Positions 60,931 through 64,000 of a DNA stretch of 64,000 bases are shown here, one piece after another. The translations under genes were made by a program, and so were the position numbers. The notes under the pieces are model-generated. The model was given only the letters and a program-made list of their open reading frames with translations, was not told the origin of the DNA and made no database searches. Each line of letters opens with the position of its first letter. Position 1 is the stretch's first letter. Source of the stretch: Pseudopyrenochaeta lycopersici (taxonomy: Eukaryota > Ascomycota > Dothideomycetes > Pleosporales > Pseudopyrenochaetaceae); contig NHZP01000012.1 of assembly GCA_003313425.1 (NCBI GenBank), positions 1,116,001-1,180,000 of the forward strand, in the 5' to 3' direction.

Positions 60931-62373
60931 ATGGCTGCCTCAAGGCTCCTTCGACCGGCCTCCCGCCTGCTGTCGACATCCCGACCTGCGCCCGCGTTCC
61001 GACCAGCTTTCCGTGCTGCCGCCATCACACCGTCAATTGCGAGGAGAGGATATGCGTCCGGACAGAAGGAGATGACGGTGCGAGAGGCCCTCAATGAGGC
61101 CATGGCCGAGGAGATGGAGCAGAATGACAAGGTCTTCGTGCTGGGAGAGGAGGTTGCGCAATACAACGGAGCGTACGTTGTCCTTCCAACACGTCAACCG
61201 GACTGCAAAGCGTCAATTGGACTGCATACATGTGCTGGGGGAGGGGGATTTTCCTCACACGGGAAGATGGACCCATCGCAGGCGATCAGAGGCGGAAGAA
61301 TTCTGAGTAGCTGCTAACGGAGCTCGCAGATACAAGGTTACCAAGGGCCTCCTCGACCGCTTCGGCGAGAAGAGGGTTATTGACAGCCCCATTACCGAAT
61401 CTGGTTTTGCCGGTCTCACTGTTGGTGCTGCGCTCGCTGGTCTGCACCCCATCGTACGTTTCTCCCCATTCACAGCCTCACCCTGCCTCGACCCTCACCA
61501 CCTAACACCATGACAGTGCGAGTTCATGACCTTCAACTTCGCCATGCAAGCCATCGATCAGATCATCAACTCCGGCGCAAAGATCCACTACATGTCCGGT
61601 GGTACCCAGCCCTGCAACATCACCTTCCGTGGCCCCAACGGTTTTGCCGCCGGTGTCGCTGCACAGCACTCGCAGGACTTCACTGCGTGGTATGGAAGCA
61701 TTCCCGGATTGAAGGTCGTAGCACCATACAGCTCCGAGGATGCAAAGGGTCTGCTTAAGGCTGCCATTCGGGACCCCAACCCGGTTGTTGTGCTCGAGAA
61801 CGAGTAGGTCAGACACATCACAGCGAGGAATCGCAGCTGACTGCTTACAGGCTTCTGTACGGTCTCTCCTTCCCCATGAGCGAAGAAGCTCAGAAGGATG
61901 ATTTCGTCATTCCTGTATTTACTCCTGATCCAATTGCACAAATGCAGAAGACTGACAAATGCCAGATCGGAAAAGCCAAGATCGAGCGCCCTGGTAAGGA
62001 TCTTACCATCGTGACCCTCTCCCGCTGCGTCGGCCAATCTCTCGTCGCTGCTGAGCAACTCAAATCGAAATACGGCGTCGAGGCTGAGGTCATCAACCTG
62101 CGCTCCATCAAGCCTCTTGACGTTGAAGCTATCGTCAAGTCTGTCAAGAAGACCGGTCACATGCTCTGCGTTGAGTCTGGTTACCCCTCCTTCGGTGTCG
62201 CATCCGAGATCATGGCCCTCACCTGCGAGTATGCGTTCGACTACCTAGAGGCACCTCCTGCGCGAGTAACTGGTGCCGAGGTGCCAACGCCATATGCGCA
62301 GGCATTGGAGGAGATGAGCTTCCCAACTGAGCAGGTTATTGTGGATTACGCTGCCAAGCTGCTGCGGGTGTAA
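60931..62373 (+). CDS. PDB1: Pyruvate dehydrogenase E1 component, beta subunit
   Basis: Four exons, 60931-61172, 61330-61453, 61517-61803 and 61851-62373, give 391 residues. It is the mitochondrial E1 beta chain that, with E1 alpha, decarboxylates pyruvate using thiamine diphosphate. The N-terminal ~45 residues are an Arg/Ala/Ser presequence ending ARRGYAS. Then [36 protein letters not shown] (first join), [61 protein letters not shown], and the C-terminal transketolase domain from [15 protein letters not shown] to the end. The first intron is 157 bp and the others 47-63 bp. All joins fall in conserved sequence, and the third intron carries the stop that would otherwise follow LENE. Confidence 0.96.
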
Positions 62374-64000
62374 GCCTGTGCATGCATAGCTGTTGCGTGG
62401 TGGCATTGTGAATGTGCAAGTTTGGTGCTTCAGCGGTGGGAAGGTGTGTTGTGATTGGCAGTCTGCCACGAGAGCTCACCATGTGGGCGCGGGGCTAGGC
62501 TGGCCTTTCTAGATGGCAGGCTGAAACGCTGAGAAGATTTGAATATGTATCACAACATTGGGGTCATATGGTCGAAAGGGGGATCATTCAGTTGGACTAG
62601 TAGCATTTTTCGATTGCATGTACAAGTATTCTATTTGCAAACCCCTTATCATGCTTTGACAACTACATATGACTCTTTTTTTTTGGTTCTACCCTTCGGC
62701 TGATCTGCTGATAGCTAACTCCGACCTTTTCTGTATGTAATTGGGAGTCTTGCCATAACGTTGTGTCTTACGAAGGACCAAAGGAGGCTGATGACACGTA
62801 TCGAATGGTCTACACTCGCGGGACGTCCTGAAAGCTACTGAATGACAGCACAAGCCGGGCAACCAGAGCAGTTTCTTCGCCGCCTGTCGCAAGCTCTAAA
62901 TCTTCGCTGCAGCAAAAAAGCACACTCCGTACAGGAAAAGGATTATCGGTGCAGGGAAGTTGAAACTGGTCCACTCATTGAACAGAATGCTTTACAAACG
63001 CCGCCTATAGTTGTCCTAGCTATTATTCAGGTAATTGTCTCAGCATAGCGTAGCGGGCTGGTATGTAAGGAGGAGACGCTAAAGCTCGTTCTACTAGACC
63101 AACATGCAGGGTTAGCGTACTTTTCTTTGATAGATCTTTGAGTCTAGTTTCGCTACAGTGGAACTAAGGAGCTATTTTCCTTCTTTTACTTCTTCTTCTT
63201 TTCTTCAAGTAGTGGATCAGTGACGGCGTGGATCCTGGGCTGTTGGTAATAGAGAACGAGCGTGCTTATGCGGCCCAATTGTAGTTGTAGGGTTAGGATG
63301 GTGGTTTTCATATTGTCCTCGCTATTTCGTTGCTGGGTGGAAGGCTGATGTAGTACCGAGTTCACCTTAAGATTGTGTAATAGATGAAGGTGGATGGTAA
63401 ACTACTAGGGTGGTATGTTTTTCTCAGAATCCCATGGTAGCCCAAAGCGTCGAGTCGGTTATGTGCTTGTGACCAGTAATTTGCTCAACACCGCTGTTTG
63501 GTCGGCGATAGACACTTTTGTGTCACATTAGCTGACGCTTTAGGGTTGGTGAGGGCAGTATCAAGCGTACAGTGCCATTAATGACCCCCACGTTAGATCA
63601 TGTCTGATGATACTCACGCGACCTTGAGATTCATGAGCATATCATAGGTGAACTGCAAGGGTGTAGCAGTTTATCAATCTCGCCAAAGGCTGGGTTTGCT
63701 TGGAAGCGCCTCAAAGATGCACATATCTGTCATGACTAGTGTAACTTGTTCATCATCCGTTGTGGACCGAAGCAAGGCGCCGTTGATGTCCGCGTGGCGG
63801 CTGTACCTCATCCAGTGATGCTACTGATAAGGGTGTGCTTACTATGGTGGAGTATAATGGGCTATGGCCCACAGAAGGACGCAAGGAGATGCGCCCGCCA
63901 GTATGAGTCCGAAACGTGGAAATAGCCGTATGTGGAAGGCTTCAGGGCATGCGTATGCATGCTGTAGCGCTTCATGGAAAAGTGTCGTGTAACTTGATAA
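62374..64000. other. right-edge region, no gene supported
   Basis: PDB1 terminator and 1.6 kb of mixed sequence. A 68-codon plus-strand frame near 62842 has no features. Pyrimidine-rich tracts occur near 63180-63210. I see no rRNA, tRNA or transposon ends; a gene may begin beyond the window. Confidence 0.4.

Noticed and set aside
61588..62160. 190-codon minus-strand frame opposite PDB1
   Set aside because: Shadow of conserved E1-beta sequence on the plus strand.
62842..63048. Small plus-strand frame near the right edge
   Set aside because: No recognisable motif, no splice partners, and the flanks show no promoter signals.

Overview
The window is nuclear DNA of a filamentous ascomycete. The evidence is many short introns of about 45-160 bp with GT..AG ends and CTAAC/CTGAC-like branch sites, together with a HET-domain gene, a NACHT gene, a Zn2Cys6 regulator and a Fot1/pogo transposon. 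The mix of genes fits Pezizomycotina, most likely Dothideomycetes/Pleosporales, but that placement is an inference. About 29 protein genes can be supported. Intron-containing genes were joined by hand and each joined frame was checked to be a multiple of three. I recognised no tRNA, rRNA or CRISPR.

Layout. 0-13 kb: a UPF0303/heme-degrading-like protein, a secreted Rds1-type ferritin-like protein, then a convergent pair of a HET-domain protein and a NACHT STAND protein (allorecognition/cell-death type), then tRNA dimethyltransferase Trm1. 13-26 kb: an unrecognised membrane protein, Hri1, ribosomal protein eL13, an unrecognised coiled-coil protein divergent from an LRRC40-like leucine-rich-repeat protein, and a Gal80-like Gfo/Idh/MocA protein. 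27-33 kb: nitronate monooxygenase, an uncharacterised protein with a striking promoter palindrome pair, a small C2H2 zinc-finger protein and an Mcp1-like mitochondrial membrane protein.

32.7-40.8 kb is the most interesting part. It is a complete MAL-type locus: an alpha-glucosidase and a maltose-permease-like MFS transporter transcribed divergently, followed by a Zn2Cys6 activator of the MalR/MAL type. The activator is split by an intact 1,846-bp Fot1/pogo-like transposon with perfect 45-bp terminal inverted repeats and a TA target duplication. Without the element and one TA, the activator reading frame is continuous. The shared maltase/permease promoter carries a tandem array in which CCG recurs exactly every 11 bp. 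On the other strand this is CGG-N8-CGG repeated, the spacing known for AmyR-type zinc-cluster regulators. The locus therefore keeps its enzymes and a dense candidate operator while its own regulator is interrupted.

42-64 kb is mostly housekeeping: galactokinase, the DASH subunit Duo1, an unrecognised nuclear-looking protein rich in CDK-type sites, RNase H2 subunit B divergent from Mcm10, a tubulin-tyrosine-ligase-like protein, lunapark, the LYR protein Mzm1, the splicing factor Slt11/Ecm2, sterol C24-methyltransferase Erg6 and pyruvate dehydrogenase E1 beta. The last 1.6 kb and the 54.0-55.4 kb gap show no gene I can support.
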